The notes beneath the pieces were generated by a model. The model worked only from the letters and a program-made list of their open reading frames with translations, did no database searches and had not been told where the DNA came from. Of a stretch of DNA of 64,000 bases, positions 23,247-33,267 are shown in pieces. Positions within the stretch are counted from its first letter, which is position 1; the number at the start of each line of letters is the position of its first letter. Position numbers and translations under genes: made by a program. Origin of the DNA: Akebia trifoliata (taxonomy: Eukaryota > Streptophyta > Magnoliopsida > Ranunculales > Lardizabalaceae); contig CM030706.1 in assembly GCA_017979445.1 (NCBI GenBank), forward strand, positions 11,580,967 to 11,644,966, given 5' to 3'.

Positions 23247-23890
23247 TTGTTGATATTGCTTTCTTTTTTCAATTACCTTATTTATTCTGCTTTTCTCAAA
23301 GTTGAAAGGTGTTTCCATGTATACAGGATCAATGGGTGGAAGTACCATAAGAGAAAATGGAAGCAATGGGTTGATCAAATAAGTCTAATATGCGAACCCA
23401 TTTGGAGTCATGAGACAAATACATTTGTATTTCTGTGGGGAGAAGCAACATTAACATTGGAAGATATGTCAATTCTCGGAGGGTTTTTGGTGATCGGAGA
23501 ACCAATGACTTATCCACTTACAAGAGATTTATTGGCGATCGAAGAAAAATTAATGGAAGACACAAGAAATTCTGGAGATAAATTAAAGCCGATAAAGCCA
23601 TGCCACTTAGAATGGATCGAACGTGTCATGGATAGCAATAGTGAGCTGGAGCATGATTCCTTTCTTTGCATTCGGTTGTCAAGGTATGACTTTGTCATTG
23701 AAAGATTTAGTGAAGTTTCGTCCATAACTCTTCAAGCAAACAAAAAACTAGGGTATGACAAGCAAGCAAGTAAGGAATTAAAGAAGAGTGAAACTAATTA
23801 TTCATTAAAACATGAGGAGTGTCTTCCAACATCATTGAGTTTTTGTTTTTTCACTTCTTTTTTTCCCTTGTTTTCAATCCTCTCTCAGTA
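23247..23890 (+). pseudogene. Plant mobile domain (PMD) protein fragment
   Basis: A 214-codon frame, the longest host-like open frame left of the retrotransposon nest. After an atypical hydrophobic start (probably intron or 5' DNA read through), from about residue 35 it shows the PMD core: ETNTFVFLWGEATLTLEDM, then ILGGFLVIGEPM, LLAIEEKLME, HLEWIERVM and ELEHDSFLCIRLSRY. These match plant aminotransferase-like mobile domain (MAIN/MAIL-type) proteins, some of which act in transposon silencing while others travel in transposons. The upstream half and the C-terminal half of the usual domain are absent, and the last 30 residues look like read-through. The true start may lie in a lost upstream exon. 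Confidence 0.72.
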
Positions 23891-26469
23891 AGGAACAAAA
23901 GCAATCACCCTTACACGGTCATGGTTAGTAAAACCACTCATTAATATTTTATTTTCTTAATATATAGCTTCTTTTGCGATGTATATTGTTCGAAACTCAT
24001 AGAAATCTTAAGAGGAACTGGTTGGGTGCAGTTCCAGTAATCCTGAAGATTTTGAATTCAATTACTTTTCACTCTTTTTTTTAATGATTCTAACTGATGT
24101 AAATTTTATTAATTTGTTACATAATTCCAATTTCAATAGTTCTTTTTTTCCATATATCCGTCTTCTATTGCATGCGAACAAGGTCTTCTATTTCTTTAGT
24201 AACATTATTCAAGAAATGGTTTAACTACTTATATGATATTTTTAATTCAACAGGACAATTATTCACTCCCCCTTATTTGTCCAGATTGTAGTGCAGTTGG
24301 AAGAGATATTGCTTCTAGAGGCATTTCTTTTTATTACCTAATTCCCATGGTCAATGCTATATATCAGTTGCGTTTGAGTTTGCTTATCATTACATTTTGA
24401 TGTTGAAGGCTCAGTTTGTTGACCACTATACAATTTCCTACATGAACTCGCCATGAGTTCAAAGAATTTTGCTCACAAATTACAAAACTAACTTTATGAA
24501 GCTTGCCGTGCACGCACCGTGATTGAAAATTCTATGAGAAAAAAATCACTCTTTATTTTGTCTTCTTTCATTTTCTTTCAGCTCACAACTTCTGATACTG
24601 ATAATTTTGTTTTTGTAGGACATGTATCATGTTGTTGGAAAGAATAGAAAGGACCATCTTGAAATGAGAACCCGCACCCTGGTTTGAAACTGTAAATAAG
24701 TTCTATTATGCCTTGAGTTTTGATTGTTCTCTTGGGTTTTATTGTATCCTGTGCATTAGAACTTTATGGTTCTAGATCCTTTACTCTAGCCTCAAAAGCT
24801 TATTCTATATTATAGGATAATTTGATTTTTAATTTTGTTCTCTTGTAAGTTTGTTTTGTTTTTAATGAAAGGTGGGGTCTTTTAGAGCTCCAACTTACTA
24901 ATAAATAAAAAGAAGTCTTGTTAGTAATTTTGCATTTTCTTTGAATGCTCTTCTCTATAATGCGACTCACTTTCATGATGTGGTGACTCTTGCTTATTTG
25001 CCTATGCTTTAGATAGCCATTAATGATGTGGTTACTCTTGCTTATTTGCCTATGTTTTGTTTTATTTATTTATTTTAAATATAGAAAAAAAAAAATCATT
25101 TGATTGATCGACCATCGCAGCCATAAGTGGAATTGTACTGAATTTAAAGTTGAAACCTGGTGCAATGCCAATGGCCGGATAAATTTTTCCTGTGTGAATC
25201 CCCATCCCATAATGATAGGTTCTGTTTCAGTTTGATTGGCAATCGATAACCACCTAGTGTATTCACTAGTCTTATAGCATGACCGTAGGTTGTAATGGTC
25301 AAACTTGCAGTAGTCAAAATGTGCCTGACCAGTTTGTTTGGTTCAGGTATAGCTAGACAACATGATCAGTTAATGAGCCCAGTGGTTCGGGTTGCATACA
25401 TTACATGAAAAAAGGGGTAAATTCAATCCTAAGGTCAGTAGAATTTGCTTGGACTTAGCCAAATTCGACAGAATTTGACCTGAAATTAACCCCTTTTTTT
25501 ATGGAGTGATAAAATGGTAGGTTTTATTATTCTTTATTCATCACATGGATTAACCCAATTTCATAATGCTCTTTTCAGGAGATCGGATTTCCCCATGGTT
25601 TATTATATGTTGGACTCAGGGCATTGTAAATTCTTAGGTTTGTTTTAAATTGACTCTAGCCTATAAAACAACACAAGATTCTAGCTTTGTTCAAGGTTTC
25701 CAAAAAAGGAAAGAGAGATTTTTGGATTTTGGTCAGCACTTTCAGAGCCCCAGGTTTCAAAGCATTAAAAAAATTAGATTTTGATAACCTATTTGAGGGC
25801 CCAAGATTGTCTCATGTTGTAAATTTCTCTCGAGGAACCTATAATCTTAAAAGTTTCAAAATGTGGTTACTTGATAACTTTATTTTCTTATAGTAAAAAC
25901 CTAAGGTTCTACTGTTAGATTGGATTTTGATTTTTGAAAAGTTGGGGTCTATATGGTTGCTTGATCAGATCAACTCAAAGAAATTTCTTAAAGTTTAGAT
26001 TCCATGTTTTGATAAAGACCCATACTGCTGTATATAGGACGTGGATTTGTTGAATAACATGATAAAATGTGCCCCAGTCTAGTATTTTGTGGTTTAAGTC
26101 AAATCTAGTTGAATAGAGGTCAGTCATGATCGTTGTAGACACCAACTACCCAATCGGACGGGTTCGGCAACTTATCAAAGGATGATTTCTCAAAATCAAT
26201 CAATTCTTCGGTGGAGTTATCAATTAATTGTTGGCTCAAAGAATGGGTTAGACATGAAGAAAAACAAGGACAACTCAAGATTTTTATTAGTAAGTTACCT
26301 GATTCATTAAAATTGATTGCTTCTAAGAAATCATCCTTATTCAACCAGGCTGCACTATTTAAAAAAAAAAAAAATTTAGCTTTTGTTAACATTAATAGGA
26401 AGACTGAAAATGAATGCAAGGAGTTTAAAAGTTATTTAATGCATCTAATTGAATTAAGATCATTCATAG
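23891..26469. other. No gene assigned; one short tandem duplication
   Basis: A 48-base unit ending in gacttattttgcctatg-like sequence is present twice in tandem (about 24977-25060: atgatgtggt.actcttgctt). Open frames at 25687-25893 and at 26120-26489 (both strands) carry no motif I know. The latter overlap and at most one could be real. Confidence 0.35.
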
Positions 26470-27600
26470 AGAAAATAAGCACATTCTGAAAAAGTAAGGT
26501 GGAATAACCATAAGTCTCTTTGAATTAAAGGAAGGATGAAGGAACTAGATTTGACTTTACATTGGATCAAAGAAGAAACGGTTCCATTCCCAATGTGAAT
26601 AAATAAGGAGAAAAGGAATCTCCTTGATAGAGGACTTTTCACTCTCAATATAACCAAAAGATGAACCATTAATATTAATGAAAAATCTAGGAATTGTGAC
26701 ATTCCATCACTCATTTGGTCCAACGAATAAGACAGACCACTTGCAAAAGGATATATTTTTAAGAAGGACCAACATGATCAAAGGCTTTTTGGATATCAAT
26801 TTTGGAACATAAGTATTAATGGGATTGATTAAGATGAAAATTTCTAACCATTTTGTGAGACAAAAGGATATTATCTTAGATTTTAGTACTTTTATAGAAA
26901 GTCAACTATAGATAGAAGGCATTTTTTGTTGGCAAGGATTTTGGAGATGATCTTATATAAAAATAGCAAAGGGATATGATTCTACAATTTTCAAGTTTCT
27001 TGACATTCAATTCCTTCTGAATTAAACAAATAAGGGTGGCATTTACTTCCCTCAACAATTTACTATGCTAAAAAAAATTAAGCATTGTCTCACAAACATC
27101 AAATCAACTAAATTCCCAATAAGTTGTAAAAATAAATCTTTTAATCTCTTCAGTCGTGATAAGATCAATTAGGGTCTGGGAATGACATGATGACAATATA
27201 TTCTTAAAAGGGATAGAAGTACTCATAGTAGGATGAGCTTTGAAGATTTCAGTGAAGTATTACATAGTCCCATTTTGAAGACTTCTTTAAGAACTTCCCC
27301 TTGAGTATTCTCAAGCTTTGAAATCCAAATTAAATTTTTTCCCTTCTTATTATCCTTTTCGAATAGACTGGATAATTGCCTAACATCTTCCAAATTCTTT
27401 AACCAAATCCCTTATCCAAGATTCTTATTGTAGACTAAGACAAATCCATATTAAAAGTTAGGTTTGGCTCCTAGACATAAACTGGATGGCGAATCCTAAC
27501 AAATCCCAAATTTCTTAAATTCTTTAATTACAAATCGGCCTAGCACAATAGAATCATGGCCCAACTGCATTGAAAGCTTCCTTCTAATAATCAATTTGAT
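26470..27600 (-). pseudogene. LINE ORF2 remnant, reverse transcriptase region
   Basis: On the minus strand, broken frames show LINE RT landmarks in the right order. KLENTQGE at about 27310-27335 is the stretch before the RT in plant L1 elements. A decayed RPI.LCN..YKIISKILANR-like segment at about 26930-27000 follows. KIDIQKAFDHV at 26770-26802 is RT motif A with the first catalytic aspartate. A stretch resembling the INGS/RGLRQGDPLSP region lies at about 26580-26680. Many frame changes make it inactive. The YADD catalytic box was not found before homology ends near 26470. Confidence 0.65.
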
Positions 27601-27622
27601 TTTAAAATGTGATGCATACAAC

Positions 27623-27763
27623 TGTTGAGTGTTGTGTTATCCGCCTCTGCTCCCGGGTATCATGTGCCCATGTATCGTGCCCCAATTAGACTTGTGAGCC
27701 TCTTATATTCATCGGTGTGCCTTCCTCATCAGATCGGTCTTTTGGGGCAAATGGTTGTCAACA
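27623..27763 (+). repeat. TRIM 5' LTR
   Basis: 141 bp, TG...CA, clearly similar to 27846-27986 with scattered differences, mostly transitions. Confidence 0.85.
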
Positions 27764-27845
27764 TGGTATCAAAGTGCTAGGTTCATATGGGTCACGAGTT
27801 CAAGTCTCCTTGAGAGAATTTTCCACCCTTGTAGGGGAGGGAGAG

Positions 27846-27986
27846 TGTTGAGTGTTGTGTTATCTGCCTCCGTTCCTCAGTATCACGTGCTCATATATCG
27901 TACCCAAATTTGACCCATGACGCTCTCATATTCATTGTTGCGCCTTCCCCATCAGGTCGATCTTTTGGAGTAAATGATTATCAACA
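27846..27986 (+). repeat. TRIM 3' LTR
   Basis: 141 bp, the same length as the 5' copy. It begins directly after the purine-rich tract. Confidence 0.85.
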
Positions 27987-27991
27987 ACAAG

Positions 27992-28395
27992 ATCAATAAG
28001 ACCCTCAAATTCGTAATTTTGGGTAACAGGGATTAAAACATCCACTCCATTCACCAACTTAAGTTGTGGACACTTCGATGTACATCGAGGTTTAAAGAAT
28101 GGGTATCCAAAAATCACCTTCAAACTTGCATGCATTAAGGCATATTTAATAGACTTAGGATACCAAATTTTTCAAAGTTAAATGTGTATCATATATTTTT
28201 GTATAATTTTGTAAGCCCACGAAGGTATGTTGTATAGTTTTAGCTTTCATTATTTTTCTTTTCATGTTCTCTTAGGTAAAAGGGGAAATCTGATTTTTTT
28301 CCTTAAGTTGTGCACATCATTATAAAAAAATGTGTTTTTTTTCGCTAAAAAAAAAATCAGAGGCAATGTCCTCTAAAACCCAGAAACAATGGCCC
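27992..28395 (+). repeat. Fragment of a B-type retrotransposon leader
   Basis: Matches, in opposite orientation, sequence in the leader of element B (about 54030-54520). Shared landmarks include gtacatcgaggtttaaagaa, gggtatcc, gcccacgaaggta and aggcaatgtcctct. The plus strand here corresponds to the sense strand of B. It shows that a second, older member of the family once inserted left of the FRS gene. The TRIM lies at its left border. Confidence 0.6.
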
Positions 28396-28717
28396 AAAAT
28401 AGGACAGTGTCCAGAATAGACAGTAGAAATAATTTTACTCGAGCAGAAAAGGTTCTGATTCGTGCTTCATACACAGACTTAAGAATCACAAGTTTATTTT
28501 GGAATAACTTTGATTCCTTGGATTGTCAAGCCTTTTTGGGGTCTTCTCACTGATGTTCTTCCCATTGTCGGATATCAAAGGCGCCCTATTGCCAGTCTTT
28601 TTTTTGTTTCTGATTTTTAGGGTTATGATTTTTTTATGGCTATAGATAGTTTATTAGAATGTAGTTAACATTATTTCATTGGATTTTGAGCGATTTATAA
28701 TGGATTTTAGAGATCTA

Positions 28718-28858
28718 ATGGCTTGCCCTATGGCCTGTCCAATGGCCTACCCAATGGCCGAGAGTTTGACCTATCCAATGGTCGAGAAGATAGCCAAGAG
28801 GGTGGCCTGTTCAATGGTCGAGAGGATGGCCTGCCCAATGGCCTGTCTAATGGGCTGT
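28718..28858 (+). repeat. Degenerate minisatellite caatggcctg
   Basis: About nine tandem or interrupted copies of a 10-15-base unit (c-c-a-atgg-c-c/t-g), some expanded by gagaaga-type inserts. One frame is open and repeats the residues PMA(C/Y/E) (28679-28861). It sits about 110 bases upstream of the FRS start codon and is not part of a recognised protein. Confidence 0.7.
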
Positions 28859-28966
28859 TAAATATTTGGTATCATGGATTTCATTTTTCACAAAGAGTAA
28901 TTATTACTAAAAAGAATCTTCCTTTAATGCATTGATTGTGATTTAATGTATCAGTGAAAATATTTA

Positions 28967-30137
28967 ATGGATATGACTGGCGTTGACAAGTGTGGAGAAG
29001 CGACTATTGGTGAAACTATGGGATTTTCACTAAGATTCCAAGTAGATAGTGGAGAACGTGTTGATTGCGAGAGTCCTATAAAAAATGTTGAAAAGTTGAA
29101 TGTACCATATGTGGGGATGATCTTCGATTCAATTGAAGAAGTCGAGAAGTATTATGAAGATTACGGGTATCAAGAATGATTTTTCATTCGTATTTAAACA
29201 ACTTCTAAATGTTGACGAGGTTCAAATGAGATAACTGGAATGACATATATTTGCAACATCAACGAAAATATAATCACAAGGTAGTTATACTATCAAAGAT
29301 AATGAGGATGAGATCAAATCATTGTATGCATACAGTAGCTAAGGATCTAGTGGAAATATTTAGAAGAAAAAATATTCAAATCACTAAAGTCCATTCTTAG
29401 TAGAGATCTAATCGGCTTTGATGGTAAGAACTGTTACAATCACTTGAGGAATGTTAGGCATAGGGAGTTGGAGGTAAGGGATCCACAGTCAGTATCAAAT
29501 TACTTCATAACAAAACAAACTGAAAATCCACAATTCTTTTATGCAATACAATACGATAATGAGATGAGGGCAATGAATTTCTTTTGGGTGCATGCAAGGT
29601 CTAGATTGTCATATGAATATTTTGGTGATGTTACGACATTCGATACGACTTATTGGACAAACAAATATGATATGCCGTTCATTTCATTTACTGGAGTTAA
29701 CCACTACTTTCGGTCTATAGAATTTGTGTATGCTCTTCTACAAGATGAGACAGAGGTGACCTATGATTATTTGAGACTTGGCTCAAGGCTATGGGAGGAT
29801 GTTATCCAATATTGATGATCACCGACCAGGATTTGACAATGAGAAATGCGATTATCAAAGTTTTTCCCAACACACGTCATCATTTTTGCGTTTGGCACAT
29901 CATGAAGAAGTTTCATGAGAAGTTGTCTTATAAATATTTTCAAACATGTGATTTCAAAAGTAAATTGAAGAGGTGTATTTAGTCGACATACACGAGGGAA
30001 GAGTTTGAAAAGAATTGGAAGAACTTGATTGTAGAACATGCATTGGAAGGAAATGAATGGCTTGAACAATTATTTGATTTGTGGGAGTCTTGGGTGCCTA
30101 TGTATAATCAGAGTTGTTTTTTTGCTAGCATTAATAC
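28967..30137 (+). pseudogene. FAR1/FRS (MULE transposase-like) gene, truncated
   Basis: The start region (28967-29179) has PYVGMIFDSIEEVEKYYEDYG, the beginning of the FAR1 DNA-binding zinc-finger domain. A stretch with several stops follows (29180-29440). Then the MULE transposase-like core reads ENPQFFYAIQYDNEMRAMNF, YFGDVTTFDTTYWTNKYDMP, and after a frame change MITDQDLTMRNAI and FPNTRHHFCVWHIMKKF, giving the first two catalytic-type aspartates. The frame runs on to EGNEWLEQLFDLWESWVPMY and stops at 30137, where element B inserts. The third acidic residue and the SWIM zinc finger are missing and may lie beyond the right window edge. FRS proteins descend from Mutator-like transposases and regulate light responses; this copy could instead be a MULE transposase. 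Confidence 0.82.
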
Positions 30138-30330
30138 TGTGGACACGTGATTTATTCAATTTTGAATATATCAACCACATTGGGGGATTTTGGAGTCGCC
30201 ACCATTCATATTGCAAAAATGGTATGAATGGTCACCCGTGATGTATTCTTTGGAAAAATCTTTTGTTTTGGGCATTTAGTGACTCATGTAAAGATACGGC
30301 TCATTTGATCCAACTTTGTATTCTTTAATT
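30138..30330 (-). repeat. B 3' LTR remnant
   Basis: About 190 bases matching 54852-55045, including tgtggacacgtgatttattc, ggggattttggagtcgcc and ggtcacccgtgatgtattc. On the minus strand this is the last part of the LTR, ending CA. Beyond 30330 the two copies no longer match, so most of the 3' LTR has been deleted or replaced. Confidence 0.75.
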
Positions 30331-31366
30331 TTTGTCATTCATAGTTTATACTCATGAAGGTCAGGAGTTCTTCAATTTTTTTATATTTTTCCTTATTGTC
30401 CCTGGTGCCAGTTACGATTTTCACCAGACCCGATTTCCACATTTTTGCGAATTGACGCCTTTTTAGATTCTCATCATGCCGGTGGCTTTGATCTTGCCAT
30501 ACTCTGATTTTTTTTACTCATAGCGCCCTTTCGAGTTTTCATTATGCTCATTCAGACTATGCTTGTATTTTTTAAAATTTTTTCATTACAAATCTTTTTT
30601 GGAGTCTCTGAGTCTTTGTGAATTGGTGATTCAAGTTGAGTTGCGAGATCGACGACTCTATTCTTGTAGTGGTACTCTTTCTTGAGTAATCAATCTCTCG
30701 AGTTTGCTGATGACTATTCATGGTTTGACAACTTAAGTTGAGTCACGAAATCGGCTACTCTACACTTCGAGTACTCTTGTTTTTTCGAATATTTGATTTG
30801 AATTCCCCTCTCGAGTCTTCCAATGACTAATAAGACTTTGAGGTCCGGATCAAATTACAAGTTCATTGGTACTACCATCGTCATAGTGAAGCCTAAGAAC
30901 ATTCCTTGATCCAAAAAGACTTTTAGTGGGATAAATCGTTGGCTTAGGTTAAGGGATTGTGGAAAAAAATAAAAAAGGTTAATGTCTGGATCTTTCTAGA
31001 CATGGGGTTTGTCTATTTTTGTTTCGGAAATGTGATTATGTCTCCTTCCAACGTCTCCCAAACTTGTTTAGACTGGAGATTTGGGTTGAACTCAATATCA
31101 AGTGTCCAATTTTTGAATCTTTTGATTTTTTTGTATTTTTTTAGTCGTTCACAGTTTATCCTCATGCAGGCCAGAAGTATTTTGATGCTTTTGATTTTTC
31201 TGTTTTTCTCATTTTTTTTTTTTATTCTTTTTGTTTTGTTTTGTAACGTTGACTTGCTTCAGTCTTAGGTTACGAAATGAACGTGATGGCTCAAAATGAC
31301 TAATTAGGGTTAGATAATAATTTTTGGGATAGCAAAGATGACATTTCGACATCTCAAGATTAGATC
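30331..31366 (-). other. B 3' untranslated region with internal repeats
   Basis: Between the pol stop and the LTR remnant. Two imperfect direct repeats are visible: ttcatagtttatactcatga (30344) against ttcacagtttatcctcatgc (31149), and a unit of about 115 bases starting aagttgagt(t/c) at about 30635 and 30740. A pyrimidine tract at 31190-31240 (purine on the minus strand) may be the old polypurine tract. Repeats between pol and the 3' LTR are common in Tat/Ogre elements. Confidence 0.55.
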
Positions 31367-31741
31367 TTAAGCGTAGTATTTCTTGATGGTGTCAGCATTG
31401 ATCGGTTGAGGGAAGACTTGTCCATCCATCTTTGTAAGAATCAGAGCTCCTCCTGTCATTACCTTCTGCATAATGAATGGTCTCTCGTAATTTGATCTGA
31501 ATTTCCCTCTAGGATCTTCTTGGATCGGTAGAATCTTTTTCAAGACAAGGTTTCCTAGTGACAAATTTCGTGGCTTGACCTTCTTATTGTAAGCACAGGC
31601 GATTCACCGTTGCTAAATTTGACCATGACAAGTAGCTGTGAGACGTTTCTCTTCTATCATATTCAATTGATCGAACCGAGCCTGAACCCATTCTATTTCA
31701 TCTAACTCTGTTTCTTTTAAGATCTGGAGGGAGGAAATCTC
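31367..31741 (-). pseudogene. B pol: integrase C-terminal part (after element A)
   Basis: The minus strand reads LQILKETELDEIEWVQARFD, LNMIEEKRLTATCHGQ, then GNLVLKKILPIQEDPRGKF, GGALILTKMDG and ends NADTIKKYYA followed by a stop. This is the typical C-terminus of Tat/Ogre polyproteins. It completes the integrase interrupted at 43294 by element A. A TAG and a further stop interrupt the stretch at about 31595-31610. Confidence 0.85.
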
Positions 31742-33248
31742 TGTAGACACCTTATTTTCACACTCGCCTGATTAATCAAGTCGTTAATCGGATTGTGACG
31801 ATTCCCAACGATGGATGAATATTCTAATATTTTTTATTTGTTACTATATATGCTTCAGAAATTCAGATGAGGTATCTCAAGTAATCAAAACTTTAGAAAC
31901 CACACTACGCTAGGAAAATATGACCCAAAAACATAGAAATCATCATTTTTAGACAAAAAGAAGCTTTACGAGAAAAATCACCAAAAAATTATCAAATTAT
32001 CAAAATACCCCTAACATCAAAACATCCATAGAGCCTACATTACGCTTAGAAAAACATTTTCGAACACATAAAACAACAAGCTAAAATTAAATAAATAGTT
32101 TCGTCAATTTTCACAAAATTTGATAAAATTACTAAAATGCCCTTCATAGGGTCCACGATTATTTCACACTAAAAATTCATAAATGACACAAACTGATACT
32201 CCCATTGAATTCTTTATGAAAAATTTGATTCCAAAACATCAAAAAAATGACCTCGAAACGCAAAAGTCCTCTTCAAGGGAAAAACGGTAATTTTTCAAAC
32301 ATAAAAATTTTAAATTTTGAAATTAATAATTAAAACATTAATTAACGTAAAGTGAAATCTTAATAAATTAAATTAAATTATTAAACAAATAAAATCAATC
32401 AATCAAGCCTGCGAGCCAAATTTTAAGTAGTAACCCACTTGTTCAAATAGAGCCCACCTGATATTTATTAAAAGATAATTAAAGATATAATTAAGGGGGA
32501 TTCTCTGAAAAATTTTAAAAAATATTCTTTCATTGTACGTAAAAATGAAAATCCTAAATTAAGACCATAATTACACAACCTAATCTTATCTAAAAGAAAC
32601 TAAGTCAAACTAAAAAGCTCCCAAAAAACTCTATAAATAGGAGCCTCCAGAACCCAATCTCGCATGTTAAGATAAACCCTAGGAAAAATAGGTCAAAAAC
32701 AACCCATAGCCTTCCCTAAACCTTAAATCTAAAGCCCCAACTCCCTACTTAACACCCAAACCTCAATTTTTGCTCAAAAAATGTCAGAAATCCTTCAAAA
32801 ACACCTAGAAACCCTCCAAAAAATGTTAAAAGGAAAAGAAAATACTTAGATCTAGGAGGACGATAGCTCATCTTGAAGATCAAAAGCAGATCCAATGACG
32901 AATAAAAAATAGAAAAACTCACACGAGGACGCTCTTTTCCAACTCTGAGGGAAACCAATTGTCGCAATCACCCGGGTAAGTTAGGTTTTTATTTTAGTTT
33001 TATTTTTTTAGGTCATTTTTAGTAATGTAATAATTTTTGGGAAAAGTAGAGACCGGCATTTGTCGGGTGAGATCTGTGCTAACACCTTCCGATCTACTAA
33101 CGTGATCCCTGGATCTTTTATTTTCGTAGATTAGTACATTTTTTCAATTTAGAGTCAATATTCAGTTCCTAGACCATAATAACTAGGTGGCGACTCGCAG
33201 ACCCCCCAAAAAAGTAGATCCGCAACCCATGGATCAAGGGCACTTCCA
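31742..33248 (+). repeat. A 5' LTR
   Basis: Begins TGTAGACACCTTATTTTCAC and ends before a tRNA-Arg-type primer site. A TATA box (TATAAATA) lies at 32632-32639. A sequence of the type tcgggtgagatc.gtgc.aacaccttccgatc (about 33065-33100) marks the R/U5 part seen in all copies of this family. Confidence 0.88.
32632..32639 (+). promoter_or_regulatory. LTR TATA box (A 5' LTR)
   Basis: TATAAATA, conserved at the same place in the LTR of element C (56988-56995). In A's 3' LTR the box reads TAGAAATA (42703-42710). Confidence 0.6.
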
Positions 33249-33249
33249 A

Positions 33250-33267
33250 TGACGACTCCACTGAGGA
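33250..33267 (+). other. A primer-binding site
   Basis: TGACGACTCCACTGAGGA, close to TGGCGACTCCACTGGGGA, the complement of the tRNA-Arg 3' end used by Tat/Ogre elements. It lies one base after the LTR. Two mismatches are present. Confidence 0.75.

Larger units (their letters stand above)
27623..27986 (+). mobile_element. TRIM (miniature LTR retrotransposon)
   Basis: Two 141-bp direct repeats (27623-27763 and 27846-27986), both beginning TGTTGAGTG and ending TCAACA, enclose only 82 bases. The enclosed DNA starts exactly at the LTR end with TGGTATCAAAG, the primer-binding site for initiator tRNA-Met, and ends with the purine tract aggggagggagag next to the right LTR. The flanking 5-mers are acaac and acaag, a near-perfect target duplication. 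No coding capacity exists, so enzymes must come from another element. The internal gagttcaagtctc resembles a tRNA B box, but the LTR structure explains it better. Confidence 0.87.

Noticed and set aside
26120..26489. Overlapping frames of 99 codons (minus) and 92 codons (plus)
   Set aside because: They are complementary to each other, neither shows a known motif, and a poly-A tract is translated within both.
27764..27820. tRNA gene or SINE head at the TRIM interior
   Set aside because: tggtatcaaag and gagttcaagtctc look tRNA-like, but no cloverleaf can be built, and the flanking LTR pair explains the first as a primer site.
30655..30668. ttcttgtagtg as a right end of the CACTA element
   Set aside because: Lies inside B's 3' region, and the downstream triplet is not GCT; the end at 13956 has the correct duplication.
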